Under the pieces are notes generated by a model, which saw only the letters and a list, made by a program, of their open reading frames with translations, was not told where the DNA came from and did no database searches. From the NCBI RefSeq assembly GCF_000802245.2, contig NZ_CP021080.1, positions 5,890,001-5,954,000 of the forward strand: 64,000 bases of DNA. The letters are read 5' to 3'. This stretch comes from Streptomyces pluripotens (GTDB lineage Bacteria > Actinomycetota > Actinomycetes > Streptomycetales > Streptomycetaceae). The translations under genes were made by a program, and so were the position numbers. Below are positions 33,013 through 42,451 of the stretch, piece by piece. Each line of letters begins with the position of its first letter. Position 1 is the first letter of the stretch.

Positions 33013-34410
33013 TCATCCCTTCAGTGCCCGGTCCACCAACGGTCCGGCGGCGCCCGTGTAATGAGCCGGCTCGCACAGTTCCTCCAACTCCCCGGCGGAC
33101 ATCCGGCCGTCGAGCTCCGGGGCCTCGGCGAGCACCGCGGACAGCGGGCGGCCGGACCGTTCGGCGACTGCGGCGGCTTCGGTCAGCAGGCGCCGCGCGG
33201 CGGCACCGCCGAGCGTGCCGCCCAGCACGGCAGCGATCCTTTCCGAGACGATCCGGCCCCCGGTGAGAGCGAGGTTGCCGTGCATCCGGTCCGCCCGCAC
33301 GCGCAGCCCTTCGGCCAGCTCCACCGCGATGTGCGCCGATCCGCCGGTCAGCCGCAGGCACTCGCGCAGCGGCTGCCACTCAGCGTGCCAGCCGCCGGCC
33401 GACCGCTCGTCCTCGACGCACAGGCACTGCGTCAGCCCGGTCGACAGCACCGGGACCTGGAGCGCCGCGCTCCGCATGAGTGTGGCGAGCACCGGATTGC
33501 GCTTGTGCGGCATGGCGGAGGAGCCACCGCGGCCGGGCGCCCCCGGTTCGGTCAGCTCCGCGATCTCGGTGCGGGCGAGGGTCTGCACATCGAGCGCGAT
33601 CTTGCCCAGCGCGCCGGCGGTGAAGGCGAGCGCGGCGGCGAGGTCGGCGATCGGGGTGCGCAGCGCGTGCCAGGGCAGCCGCGGCCGGGTGAGCCCAGTC
33701 TCCGCCGCGAACGCGTCGGCCAGGGCATCGGCGTACCCGCCGGGGTCGGCAGCGCCGTCCGCGTCGGCGCGCGCGAGGTAGCCGGCGAGGGTGCCGGCCG
33801 CCCCGCCGAGCGCCACCGGCAGACCGTCCCGCAGCACCCGGTCCACCCGGTCGGCGGCGTCCAGCACCAGGCTCCGCCACCCCGCCGCCTTCAGCCCGAA
33901 GGTGGTGGGCACCGCGTGCAGGGCCAGGGTCCGGCCGGCCATCACGGTGTCCCGGTGCCGACCGGCGAGGTGGGCCAGCGCCTCCGCCGTCCGTCCGAGG
34001 TCCCGCCGGATCAGGCGCAGTGCCCGGTCGGCGACCAGCATGGCGGCGGTGTCGAAGATGTCCTGGCTGGTGGAGCCCTGGTGCACATAGCCGGCGGCGT
34101 CTGGGGCGTCGTCGGCGACGACCGCGGTGAGCGCCTTCACCAGCCCCACCACCGGGTTGGCCGTTTCCCGTGCCTGTACGGCGAGTTGGCGCAGGTCGAG
34201 GCGGTCGGCCCGGGCCGCGGCGGTGATCGCAGCGGCGGCCGGTCCGGGCACGGTGCCCAGCCGTGCCTGGGCCCGGGCCAGGGCAGCCTCGGCGTCGAGC
34301 ATGGCCTGCAGCCACGCCCGGTCGCCGACGGCGGCCTCGACGGGTGTGCCGGCCCGCACGGGGGAGAGCAGGCCGGAATCGGGATCGGCTTCGGGCGGCG
34401 GCTTCGTCAT
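33013..34410 (-). CDS. creD: Nitrosuccinate lyase, CreD-like (aspartase/fumarase superfamily)
   Basis: 465 residues. Superfamily signatures: GYVHQGSTSQDIFDTA (residues about 107-122) and GGSSAMPHKRNP (295-306), the flexible loop with the catalytic serine. The overall layout is that of 3-carboxy-muconate cycloisomerase/adenylosuccinate lyase relatives. It overlaps (ATGA) a large flavin enzyme of the CreE type. In cremeomycin and other diazo or N-N pathways this pair makes nitrous acid: CreE oxidises aspartate to nitrosuccinate and CreD eliminates nitrite, leaving fumarate. The pairing is the main support for function; the lyase alone could have been another superfamily member. Confidence 0.88.
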   Translation of the reverse strand: MTKPPPEADPDSGLLSPVRAGTPVEAAVGDRAWLQAMLDAEAALARAQARLGTVPGPAAAAITAAARADRLDLRQLAVQARETANPVVGLVKALTAVVADDAPDAAGYVHQGSTSQDIFDTAAMLVADRALRLIRRDLGRTAEALAHLAGRHRDTVMAGRTLALHAVPTTFGLKAAGWRSLVLDAADRVDRVLRDGLPVALGGAAGTLAGYLARADADGAADPGGYADALADAFAAETGLTRPRLPWHALRTPIADLAAALAFTAGALGKIALDVQTLARTEIAELTEPGAPGRGGSSAMPHKRNPVLATLMRSAALQVPVLSTGLTQCLCVEDERSAGGWHAEWQPLRECLRLTGGSAHIAVELAEGLRVRADRMHGNLALTGGRIVSERIAAVLGGTLGGAAARRLLTEAAAVAERSGRPLSAVLAEAPELDGRMSAGELEELCEPAHYTGAAGPLVDRALKG

Positions 34411-36386
34411 ATCGGCACTCCCGTCAGGTCGGCCGGGTCGCTCACCGGGCCGGCCGCGGCCGGTTCCCGTACCACCGGTGGTACGGAGAGGAGGGCGCGG
34501 GCGATGGCGTCGGCGTCGCGGAGAATCACCGAGTCGACTCCGGGGCGGATGCCGGCCGCGGTGACCCAGTGCACCGCCTCGGTGGGGACGCCGTAGGCGA
34601 AGCGGCGCGGGTGAGCCCGCCCGCGCGCGTCGAGCAACCGGTAAGGGCGCTCGGTGACGGCGAGCCCACCGGTCTCGTGGGTGCCGCCCTGGGCGTCCGG
34701 GATGCGGTAGGTGGCGCACTGCTCGGTGCGGAGCAAGTGAAGCAGGAGCGGGTCCGCAGTACGGCGGAGGTCGGGCGCGGGCAACCGGGCCTCGACGAGT
34801 ACGCCGGACCGCACCACGGGACCCGGTGCGAGGGGCGAGTTGGCGACGAAGCCCGGCGTGGCGGTGTCGAGGCGCACCTGTGTGCCGGGCCCGGTGAGGT
34901 CCAGGACACCCGCCTCGATCAGGGCGATCATCTCCTCCACCCGCGACACCGGCGGCCCGATGGACAGGAAGGCGTTGAGCGGGGTGTACCACCCGTCGAG
35001 CTCGTCGCGGTGCGAGTCGCCCTCCAGGCCGCCGTGGTCCACCGCGAGCCGGATTTCGTTGCGCAGGTCGCGGAGCACGTCCAGGGCGGCCTTCAGCGGG
35101 CCGGTGACATTGCCCGCCTTCGCCTCCCGCACGTCCCGGGCCAGGTAGGCGAGCAGCCAGCTGCGGAATTCCGCACGCCCGTGGAACTTCCTACCGGCGC
35201 AGGGCCGCGCGATCCGCTCCCAATCCCACCGGTCCGCGGGGGCGATGCCGTGGGCGTCCAGCACCCGGCCCCGCCCCGCCGGGTCCGGCAGCGCCACGTA
35301 CTGCTCCGTGAAGGAGTCCCGTCGGGCCTGCTGCCCCCGGGTCGCCAACAGGGTGCCGTAGTAGACCGTTTCCACCTCCCGGGCGATCAGTGGCCACAGG
35401 TCGGTGCCGAATCGGACCCGGCCGCCCGCGAGGGTGCGGCGGCGCAACCCGTCGAGGAACTCGGGGGTGAGCAACCGGGGCTGGTACCGGCCGAAGGCGC
35501 CCTTCTCGTTCTCCCCGCGGGCGTGGTGGGGGACCCCCCGACGGGAGAAGGCGTAGAGCCGGGGCTCTTCCCCGCAGGGCAGGTATCGCAGCCGGCCTCC
35601 GTCGCGGACGAAGACGCCACCGCGGCCGACGGTCAGCAGCGCCATGTAGTCGAAGAAGTTCAGTCCGAGGCCGCGCAACAGCACGGGGCGGCCCGGCGCG
35701 ACCGCGCTCAGGTCGGCCTCCGCGGGATTGCCGGGCAGCAGATAGGTGAGGTGATGGATGCGGGCCAGGCTGGCCGTCCGCTCCTCCCGCGGTGTCAGCC
35801 GGGCCGGGAGGTGGCCCTGGGCCAGCACCACGGCGTCGAGGTCGTCGAGCCGGGTCCGGTTCTCCAGCCGGACCCCCTGCGCGCCGCCGGGCAGGCCGTG
35901 GGTGTCGGCCATGGCCACGGCGCGCGACCGGTGCACCCGGACGCGTACCCGCCCCGGGGCGCGGGAGACCACCCGCCGGAACGCGTCCCGGAGGTAGTGC
36001 CCGTACAGGGCCCGGGTGGGGTACGAGTCGGGGCCCAACCGCCGTGCCTCCGCGAGGATGTCCTCGTCGTAGTCGGCCGACGAGCCCAGAAGCGCCACGC
36101 TCTGCGCCCATGTGTGGAGGCTGGGGCCCGGCTCGACCGGGCCGGCGCTGCGCACGCTGGTGTCGGTGTAGACGGTGATCTGCGAGGCCACGGTGTTGGC
36201 GAGCAGGTGACGGGACTGCCCGGTCCGCCAGACGGCGCCGGCGCCGGGCGCCTCCGGGTCGACGATGTGCACGGTGACCGAGGGGCCTGTCGGCTCGTGC
36301 CGGGCGTTGGCGCACAGCCGCTCCAGCACGGACAGTCCTCGGGGACCGGCCCCGATGACGCACAATTCCAGGTGCCGGTCGGTCAT
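34407..36386 (-). CDS. creE: Aspartate N-oxygenase forming nitrosuccinate, CreE-like
   Basis: 659 residues. It begins CVIGAGPRGLSVLERL, the FAD motif of the FAD/NAD(P)-binding family that includes CreE. Further into the protein are YGHYLRDAFRRV and VLRGLGLNFFDYMALLTVGRGG (about residue 240), a second dinucleotide-binding-like region. CreE oxidises the amino group of aspartate to a nitro group with FAD, NADPH and oxygen. Start ATG 36386 overlaps the preceding monooxygenase stop by four bases, and the end overlaps CreD, so the three are stoichiometrically linked. Supplies the nitrogen for an N-transfer to an aromatic ring (inference). Confidence 0.88.
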   Translation of the reverse strand: MTDRHLELCVIGAGPRGLSVLERLCANARHEPTGPSVTVHIVDPEAPGAGAVWRTGQSRHLLANTVASQITVYTDTSVRSAGPVEPGPSLHTWAQSVALLGSSADYDEDILAEARRLGPDSYPTRALYGHYLRDAFRRVVSRAPGRVRVRVHRSRAVAMADTHGLPGGAQGVRLENRTRLDDLDAVVLAQGHLPARLTPREERTASLARIHHLTYLLPGNPAEADLSAVAPGRPVLLRGLGLNFFDYMALLTVGRGGVFVRDGGRLRYLPCGEEPRLYAFSRRGVPHHARGENEKGAFGRYQPRLLTPEFLDGLRRRTLAGGRVRFGTDLWPLIAREVETVYYGTLLATRGQQARRDSFTEQYVALPDPAGRGRVLDAHGIAPADRWDWERIARPCAGRKFHGRAEFRSWLLAYLARDVREAKAGNVTGPLKAALDVLRDLRNEIRLAVDHGGLEGDSHRDELDGWYTPLNAFLSIGPPVSRVEEMIALIEAGVLDLTGPGTQVRLDTATPGFVANSPLAPGPVVRSGVLVEARLPAPDLRRTADPLLLHLLRTEQCATYRIPDAQGGTHETGGLAVTERPYRLLDARGRAHPRRFAYGVPTEAVHWVTAAGIRPGVDSVILRDADAIARALLSVPPVVREPAAAGPVSDPADLTGVPI

Positions 36387-37597
36387 CGGGCCGCCTCCTG
36401 GTGGGGGAGGGCGGGCGGGGCGCCGGCGGTGAAGTCGCGTGCGCCGTGCATCCACGCGAGGTGGTCGTGCAGGTCGCTCGGCGACATCCTGGACAGCGCC
36501 GCGTTCCTGGCCGTGGCCGCCGCCCCGGCCGGGTGCCACAGCGCGATGCTCGCGCGGGAGATCCGTTGCACTGCGGCGGTGCGGTCGCGCCGCAGCCGGT
36601 TGTACTCCGCCAAGCACTGGGCGAAGCCGGCTTCGCCGCCGTCCAGCAGGTCGCCCAGCACCACCGCGTCCTCAAGTGCCTGGCAGGCCCCTTGAGCCGC
36701 GTAGTGCAGCATCGGGTGGGCCGCGTCCCCGAGCAGGGCGACCGGACCGTCGGTCCAGTGATCGACCGGTGCCCGGTCGATCAGCACCCAGGACTTCCAC
36801 TGCTCACCGAGGCCGATGAGCTGCCGCGGCGTCGCGCCGAGCACCGTGAACAGGTCGCGGACGACGTGCTCCTCCACCGGGACGCCGGCGAGCGCCCGGG
36901 TTGCCCCACCGTCGAAACTGGCCGCCAGGTTGAGGTACTTGCCCCCGGCGATCGCGTAGTGCACGAAGTGGCACCCGGGGCCGGTCCACCATGTGACGGC
37001 GTTGCACCGCAGTCGCTGCGGCACCTGGTCCATCGGGACGATCGCGCGGTAGACGGTGATGCCCGAGATGCGTGGCGGACCGTCGCCGACCAACTGCCGG
37101 CGGACCGCGGAGTGGATCCCGTCCGCCCCGATCAGCGCGTCACCGGTGATCCGCTCACCGGTGTCGAGGACGGCCGCCGCGCGGGTGCCGTCCTGCTCGT
37201 ACCCGGCGACCGACCGGGCCGGGCACAGCTCGATGCGCGCCGCGTCGCGGCAGGCCGCGAGCAGCAGCCCGTGCAGCTCACCGCGGTGCATGACCACGTA
37301 CGGGTTGCGGAACCGCTGCCGGTAGCCCTCCGTGAGGGGCACGCTGGTGACGTGCTCACCGGTGACCCCGTCCATGAACCGCAGCTCGTCGACGTGCGCC
37401 GCGCGGGCCCGGACCTCGGCACCCAGACCAAGGCGGGCCAGGGCGTGCATCCCGTTCGGCGCCAGCTGGAGCCCGGCGCCGAACTCGGCGAAGCGCAAGC
37501 CGCGTTCGAGGACCACCACGTCGTGGCCCCGTCGTGCGACGCTCAGTGCGGCGGCCAGCCCACCGATGCCGCCGCCGGCGACGACTATCTTCGCCAT
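36383..37597 (-). CDS. Class A flavin monooxygenase, salicylate-hydroxylase/CreL-like
   Basis: 404 residues. Contains KIVVAGGGIGGLAAALSVARRGHDVVVLER (FAD), a DG motif in ALIGADGIHSAVRR, and PVALLGDAAHPMLHYAAQGACQALEDAVVL, the GD motif that contacts FAD ribityl. These define single-component aromatic hydroxylases that use NAD(P)H directly. ATG 37597 fits the FAD motif; the upstream extension is not homologous. In the cremeomycin cluster a similar enzyme accompanies CreD/CreE and CreM. Here it is likely to hydroxylate, or oxidatively decarboxylate, an aminobenzoate on the way to the aminoquinone. Confidence 0.87.
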   Translation of the reverse strand: MAKIVVAGGGIGGLAAALSVARRGHDVVVLERGLRFAEFGAGLQLAPNGMHALARLGLGAEVRARAAHVDELRFMDGVTGEHVTSVPLTEGYRQRFRNPYVVMHRGELHGLLLAACRDAARIELCPARSVAGYEQDGTRAAAVLDTGERITGDALIGADGIHSAVRRQLVGDGPPRISGITVYRAIVPMDQVPQRLRCNAVTWWTGPGCHFVHYAIAGGKYLNLAASFDGGATRALAGVPVEEHVVRDLFTVLGATPRQLIGLGEQWKSWVLIDRAPVDHWTDGPVALLGDAAHPMLHYAAQGACQALEDAVVLGDLLDGGEAGFAQCLAEYNRLRRDRTAAVQRISRASIALWHPAGAAATARNAALSRMSPSDLHDHLAWMHGARDFTAGAPPALPHQEAAR

Positions 37598-37599
37598 CC

Positions 37600-39168
37600 C
37601 TATCGGCTCCTGTTCCCATCGCCCAGCGCCCTGGCCAGCTCCAGTCGCTTGATCTTGGTGGTGGCGGTCTGTGGCAGGTCTGCCCGGCGCCACTGGACCG
37701 GCTCCGCCATCCGGGGTAGGCCGGTCGTGGCTCGGTCCCACGCGACCTTGTCGAGCGGCTTGTCGTCCCGGGTGCACACCACCGGCACCGGCGTGCTGTC
37801 CGGGCCGGGCACGATGATGACTTCGACCAGCTCGTCCAGCGCGGAGAAGAGGGCGTCCTCCGCCGACAGCGTGCTGCCGAAGCCGGGGATGACATCGACC
37901 TCACGATCGAGCAGGTGCAGGCAGCCCCACCGCGTGCGGTAGCCCACGTCGCCCATCCGCCACCACGCGTCGTGCTCCTGCTGGGCATAGCGTTCGGGTT
38001 CGCCCAGGTAGGTCAGGACCCGGCCGTTGGTGCGGACCTCGATGTACCCGGGGGACGTCTCGGACACCGGCCGCCCGTCCCGGCTGACCACCCGGACCGC
38101 GGTCATGCCGGGGAACGCGCGGCCGACGCAACGGCCGTCGGCGTCCTCGCCGCGCCAGCGGGTGAAGATCCGCCCGACCACCGGCCCGGCTTCGCTCTGT
38201 CCGTAGAGCTGGGCGAAGAGCGGCAGCCGGTGCCGGGAGGCCCGCAGCATCCGCTGCACGGTCCGGGGATGGATGGCGTCGAAGGTGCTGCTGAAGTACT
38301 TCACCTGCGCCAGCGGTCGCCGCGGGTCGTCCGCCAGCTCCTCCCACCGCATGAACGTGTTGGGGTGCGCCTCGATCACACCCGGGCGCAGCCGGGCGAA
38401 CAGGTCGGCGGCCTGCCGCGGGTCGTCGTCGGCCAGCATGACGAGCGGGAAGCCGCGCAGCATTGCGATGGCCATCGCGGTGAACAACCGGGAGTGAACG
38501 AAGGACACATGCACCGCCACCGGGCGCCGTTTGCGGACCAGAGCGGTCGCAGCGGCCTGCGGCCGGTATCGGGCCTGCAGCGTCCATCCGGTGTGCACGG
38601 CCAGCTTGGGGATGCCGGTGGTGCCGGACGTGTGCGTGATCAGGGCCGGATGGTGGGCGGACACGGTGGCCGGCGCCACCCGCGGCGCGCCGGCCAGGTC
38701 GCGCAGCCGTCTGGCGCCGGGATGGTCGCCTGCGGCGAGCAGCACCTGGCACGCGTGGTCGAAGACCGTGTCGGGCAGCTCGCCGTCCAACTTAGCCTGG
38801 TCCGTGATGAGATGGGGTCGGTCCACCCGACGCACCAACTCGGCGACGGTCGCGCCGTCGAGCTTCGGTGACAGCAGCACCGGCACCGCGCCGATCCGTG
38901 CCGCCACGCACGCCAGCAGGGTGATGTCGAAGCCATTCGTCTTGTGGACGACCACCCGGTCCCCCGGGCGGACCCCGGCTGCCCACAGCCGGGACGCGAA
39001 GTCGTCGACCAGATCCGCGATGTCCGCGACGGTCAGTCGGCGGCCCAGGCCGGGTGCCAGGTCCAACTCGTGGTCGAGGACCACGACGTTGGCCGGGTGG
39101 CGGGCGGCCGCCCGCTCGAAGAGCGTGCCCAGCCGGATTCCGCGGTTTCCCACCCGTTGCAGCAGCAT
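37600..39168 (-). CDS. AMP-dependent ligase family enzyme, CreM-like (nitrous-acid-dependent N-transfer candidate)
   Basis: 522 residues of the ANL superfamily. P-loop THTSGTTGIPK at 178-188, QSEAG-type motif in AQLYGQSEAGPVVG, the hinge region YRTRWGCLHLLDREVDVIPGFG, and a C-terminal TATTKIKRLELARA carrying the catalytic lysine position. In cremeomycin the homologue CreM uses nitrous acid and ATP to diazotise an aryl amine; in other clusters relatives remove amino groups that way. Immediate linkage to CreE/CreD-like genes favours the same chemistry rather than CoA ligation. ATG 39168 has GGAAG upstream. The exact reaction (diazotisation, nitrosation or plain acyl activation) remains open. 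Confidence 0.78.
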   Translation of the reverse strand: MLLQRVGNRGIRLGTLFERAAARHPANVVVLDHELDLAPGLGRRLTVADIADLVDDFASRLWAAGVRPGDRVVVHKTNGFDITLLACVAARIGAVPVLLSPKLDGATVAELVRRVDRPHLITDQAKLDGELPDTVFDHACQVLLAAGDHPGARRLRDLAGAPRVAPATVSAHHPALITHTSGTTGIPKLAVHTGWTLQARYRPQAAATALVRKRRPVAVHVSFVHSRLFTAMAIAMLRGFPLVMLADDDPRQAADLFARLRPGVIEAHPNTFMRWEELADDPRRPLAQVKYFSSTFDAIHPRTVQRMLRASRHRLPLFAQLYGQSEAGPVVGRIFTRWRGEDADGRCVGRAFPGMTAVRVVSRDGRPVSETSPGYIEVRTNGRVLTYLGEPERYAQQEHDAWWRMGDVGYRTRWGCLHLLDREVDVIPGFGSTLSAEDALFSALDELVEVIIVPGPDSTPVPVVCTRDDKPLDKVAWDRATTGLPRMAEPVQWRRADLPQTATTKIKRLELARALGDGNRSR

Positions 39169-39187
39169 GTCCCGCACTTCCTTCCGA

Positions 39188-39730
39188 TCACGCCTTCTCG
39201 ATGAGCGCCTTGATGCGGTGCAGCGTGGCCAGAAGGTCCCCGGCCAGCTTCTCGGTCCAGTCGGCGAAGAACCTCTTCCTGGTGGCCTCGTCCATCCCTG
39301 CGGTGATCCCCCGGATCCCCTCGGTCGCGGTGCCCATGCGTAGGCCGTGCACCAGCACGCAGCCGTCGCCGTCCGGCGCGATCTCGTACGACCAGACACT
39401 GTCCTGAGGATCCCCGGCACTGTCCCGCATGGCCCAGCGGAAGACCCGTCCGGGCTCGGCGGCGACCACCTGTGACTCGGTGTGCCAGGTACCGCGGACG
39501 ACGGGTGCCCACGCCACGACGTCCTCGGCTCGCAGGTTCTCGCCGCGGAAGACGGCGCCCACCGTCGCCGGGCGGCCGGACACCCAGGCTCCGCCTGTGC
39601 ACTCCGTGCTCCATTCGGCGCTGCGCGGCAGATCGCTGACCACCGCGTACACCTCGGCCGGTGTCGCGGCGATCCGCGTCCGGGCCCGGACATCGAACAA
39701 CGGCGTGATCTGGGTATTCGTTGGGGTCAT
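39188..39730 (-). CDS. SRPBCC (START-like) protein, possible cyclase or ligand-binding
   Basis: 180 residues from ATG 39730. The pattern ARTRIAATPAEVYAVVSDLPRSAEWSTEC, followed by strands to SVWSYEIAPDGDGCVLVHGLRMG and the long C-terminal helix (ATRKRFFADWTEKLAGDLLATLHRIKALIEKA), is a complete SRPBCC/polyketide-cyclase fold. Family members bind hydrophobic or aromatic ligands in a deep cavity; some catalyse aldol or aromatisation steps. First gene of the nitrous-acid operon, 20 bases before the ligase. It might cyclise an intermediate or shield a reactive diazo or nitroso compound. No catalytic residues can be asserted. Confidence 0.8.
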   Translation of the reverse strand: MTPTNTQITPLFDVRARTRIAATPAEVYAVVSDLPRSAEWSTECTGGAWVSGRPATVGAVFRGENLRAEDVVAWAPVVRGTWHTESQVVAAEPGRVFRWAMRDSAGDPQDSVWSYEIAPDGDGCVLVHGLRMGTATEGIRGITAGMDEATRKRFFADWTEKLAGDLLATLHRIKALIEKA

Positions 39731-39867
39731 GGTTTCGAATTTCGTGGGGGTGGCTCCGGCAGTCAAAAGAGAGGCCGCGGATGCGTCAAGTCGGAGCCTT
39801 TTATGTAAGTTGACGAAGGCTCAGTAGCTTTTCCCGTGTGTGGTGCGGCGCTGTCAGAATCGGCCGG

Positions 39868-40860
39868 GTGCTGGCTGCCTATGTGAACCGACTCGGGTCA
39901 CCTGAAGAGATCCGCCACGGGGAACTCCCGCCCCCGCGACCCCGATCGAACGAGGTGCTGGTCAACGTCTGCGCCACCACGGTCAACCCGGTGGACACCT
40001 TCGTGCGGTCCGGGCAGTATCCGACCACGCTGAGCTTCCCGTTCGTGATCGGTCGGGACCTGGTCGGTGTGGTCGCCGAGGCGGGTGCCGACGCGTCCGG
40101 CTTCGCCCCGGGCGATTGGGTGTGGTGCAACAGCCTGGGCCACGACGGCCGGCAGGGGGCCGCGGCGGAACAGGCGGTGGTGGCGGCGGACCGGCTCTAC
40201 CACCTGCCGGAGGGGGTGGCACCGACCGCCGCGGTCGCTGTGGTGCACCCCGCGGCCACCGCCTGGCTCGCGTTGTTCCGACACGGCTGCTTCCGGCGGG
40301 GGGAGACCGTCCTCGTCGCCGGGGCCGCGGGCAACGTCGGCAGTGCGCTCGTTGTGCTGGCCGCCGAGGCGGGCGCTCGGGTGCTCGCCACCGCCGCCCG
40401 CTGCGACCTGGCGTACACCCGCGGACTCGGGGCGGCCGAGGCGTTCGACTACGCCGATCCCCGCCTGACCGAGCATCTGAGGTCGCGGTGCCCGCGAGGG
40501 ATCGACGTTCACCTGGACACCTCGGGGCGGAACGACCTCGGCACCGCGGTCGAACTCCTCGCTCCCCGAGGTCGGATCGTGCTGCTCGCCGGCGCGCGGA
40601 CGCACCCCGTCCTGCCGGCGGGCGCGCTCTACACCAAGGACGGCTCGATTCGGGGATTCGTCATCTCCCGTGCCACGACGGCCGAACTGGGCGAGGTCGC
40701 CGGGGCCCTCAACCGGTTGCTCCCCACCGGGCGTTTGAGGGCCCGGAGGACACAGACCCTGCCGTTGCCCGCCGCCGCCGAGGCCCACCGGCGCATGGAA
40801 GCCGGTGAACTGCACGGAAAGCGGCTGATCTTGGACATCGCCGGAGCCACGGCGCCGTAG
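39868..40860 (+). CDS. Zinc-free quinone oxidoreductase, MDR superfamily
   Basis: 330 residues from GTG 39868 (GTG 39838 possible). QOR-type features: NPVDTFVRSGQYP, IGRDLVGVV, and the NADPH Rossmann segment VLVAGAAGNVGSALVVLAAEAGARV around residue 145. The zinc-binding cysteines of true alcohol dehydrogenases are absent. Such NADPH-dependent enzymes reduce quinones or conjugated ketones. In a cluster making a redox-cycling aminoquinone it may reduce a pathway quinone or protect the cell. It is divergent from the SRPBCC-led operon and 28 bases before the exporter gene. Confidence 0.87.
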   Translation: MLAAYVNRLGSPEEIRHGELPPPRPRSNEVLVNVCATTVNPVDTFVRSGQYPTTLSFPFVIGRDLVGVVAEAGADASGFAPGDWVWCNSLGHDGRQGAAAEQAVVAADRLYHLPEGVAPTAAVAVVHPAATAWLALFRHGCFRRGETVLVAGAAGNVGSALVVLAAEAGARVLATAARCDLAYTRGLGAAEAFDYADPRLTEHLRSRCPRGIDVHLDTSGRNDLGTAVELLAPRGRIVLLAGARTHPVLPAGALYTKDGSIRGFVISRATTAELGEVAGALNRLLPTGRLRARRTQTLPLPAAAEAHRRMEAGELHGKRLILDIAGATAP

Positions 40861-40888
40861 CTACTGCGAATCGAGGAGGCCCCGCCCG

Positions 40889-42451
40889 ATGGAACGCCGA
40901 TGGTGGACGCTGCTGGTGGTGTGCGCGGCGATGTTCATGCTGCTGATCGACATCAACGTGGTCGTCGTCGCCCTGCCGAACATCCAGCACGCGCTCGACG
41001 CGAGCTTCGGCAGCCTGCAGTGGATGACGGACGCCTACGCCCTCACGCTGGCTGCGCTGCTGCTCACCGCCGGATCCCTCGCCGACACGTATGGCCGGCG
41101 GCGGGCGTTCGCCCTCGGCCTGGTGGTCTTCACCGGCGGCTCGCTGCTCTGCGGCCTCTCACCAAGCGCGCCGACGCTGGTCCTGTTCCGCGCGGTGCAG
41201 GGGTGCGGCGGCGCGATCCTGTCGGCCACGTCGCTGGCACTGCTGGCCGGCTCCTTCCACGGCAGGCAACGGGGGGTGGCCTTCGGCGTCTGGGGTGCCG
41301 TCGCGGGCGCCGCGACCGGTCTGGGCCCGGTCCTCGGCGGCGTGCTGACCGATGGCGTCGGCTGGCGGGGGATCTTCCTGGTGAACGTGCCGGTCGGGAT
41401 CGCCGCGCTGGTCATCACGGTGTGCAGGGTGGATGAGTCCCGCGCCCCGCGGGGCGGCCGGATCGACTGGCCGGGTGTGGTGACCCTGACAGCCGGGCTG
41501 TTCAGCCTGGTCTACGGGCTGATCACGGCGAGCGACGCCGGATGGAGGGAGCGGGGTGTGCCCCTCTGGCTCGGCCTGGCGGTGTGTTGCCTGGTGGCGT
41601 TCGTGGTGGTCGAGTGGCGGGTGCCGGAACCGATGTTCAGCCTGTCGCTCCTGCGCATCCCGTCATTCCTCGGCGGCTCGGTGGCGGCCTTCGCGATGAA
41701 CGCCTCGCTGTACGCGGTCTTCCTCTACCTCGTCCTCTATCTCCAGAACGGCCTCGGCGGCAGCCCGCTGGCCACCGGCGTCCGGCTGCTGGTCGGATCT
41801 GCCTTCACCTTCGTCGCCGCCTTCGCATCGGGCAGGCTGACCAGCCGGGTGCCGGTGAGGTGGCTGATCGGTCCGGGCCTGGGCCTGGTGGGTGCCGGGC
41901 TGCTGCTGATGCGGGGTGTGACCGCCGGGTCCGACTGGACCCACCTCATTGCCGGGCTCGTCGTCTCCGGCATCGGCGCCGGCATGGTCAATCCACCCCT
42001 CGCCTCGACGGCGGTGGGCGTGGTGCCGCCGCAGTGGTCCGGGATGGCGTCGGGAGCCAACCAGACCTTCCGGCAGATCGGAATCGCGGTCGGGGTCGCC
42101 TGCTACGGCACGGTCTTCGCGGCGTCTCTGCACACGACGCTCCAGCGGCGGCTGGCTGACATCCCGGCAGTGCGCGACCGGGTCGAGCAGGTCGCCGGTG
42201 CGGTGCACCGCGGAGTCGCCGATCAGGAGGTCGCACTCGCGCCGCCGGAGGCCCGTGGCGCGCTGGCTGACGCGATCCACACCGGATTCGCCGACTCCCT
42301 CAATGCCGTGCTGCTCGTCGGCGGCCTGCTGGCGCTGGTGGGCGGGGCGTTGGCCACCGCCCTGATCCGTGGCCGGGACTTCGCCGCCCCCCAGCCGCCG
42401 CGGGGGGAACCGGCGCACCGACGGAGCACCGAGGTGTCAGGTGGTCGCTAG
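40889..42451 (+). CDS. MFS exporter, DHA2 (EmrB/QacA) family
   Basis: 520 residues with 14 predicted hydrophobic segments. Motifs: LLIDINVVVVALPNIQHAL (motif D1), GSLADTYGRRRAFALG (motif A), FRAVQGCGGAILSATSLALL (motif B), and GPVLGGVLTDGVGWRGIFLVNVPVG (motif C), all canonical for proton-coupled drug efflux. GAGGAGG precedes ATG 40889. It is co-directional with the quinone oxidoreductase. Its end overlaps the convergent LCM gene by 15 bases. A second exporter beside the one at 13557 suggests two substrates, for example the final product and its methyl ester precursor (inference). Confidence 0.92.
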   Translation: MERRWWTLLVVCAAMFMLLIDINVVVVALPNIQHALDASFGSLQWMTDAYALTLAALLLTAGSLADTYGRRRAFALGLVVFTGGSLLCGLSPSAPTLVLFRAVQGCGGAILSATSLALLAGSFHGRQRGVAFGVWGAVAGAATGLGPVLGGVLTDGVGWRGIFLVNVPVGIAALVITVCRVDESRAPRGGRIDWPGVVTLTAGLFSLVYGLITASDAGWRERGVPLWLGLAVCCLVAFVVVEWRVPEPMFSLSLLRIPSFLGGSVAAFAMNASLYAVFLYLVLYLQNGLGGSPLATGVRLLVGSAFTFVAAFASGRLTSRVPVRWLIGPGLGLVGAGLLLMRGVTAGSDWTHLIAGLVVSGIGAGMVNPPLASTAVGVVPPQWSGMASGANQTFRQIGIAVGVACYGTVFAASLHTTLQRRLADIPAVRDRVEQVAGAVHRGVADQEVALAPPEARGALADAIHTGFADSLNAVLLVGGLLALVGGALATALIRGRDFAAPQPPRGEPAHRRSTEVSGGR

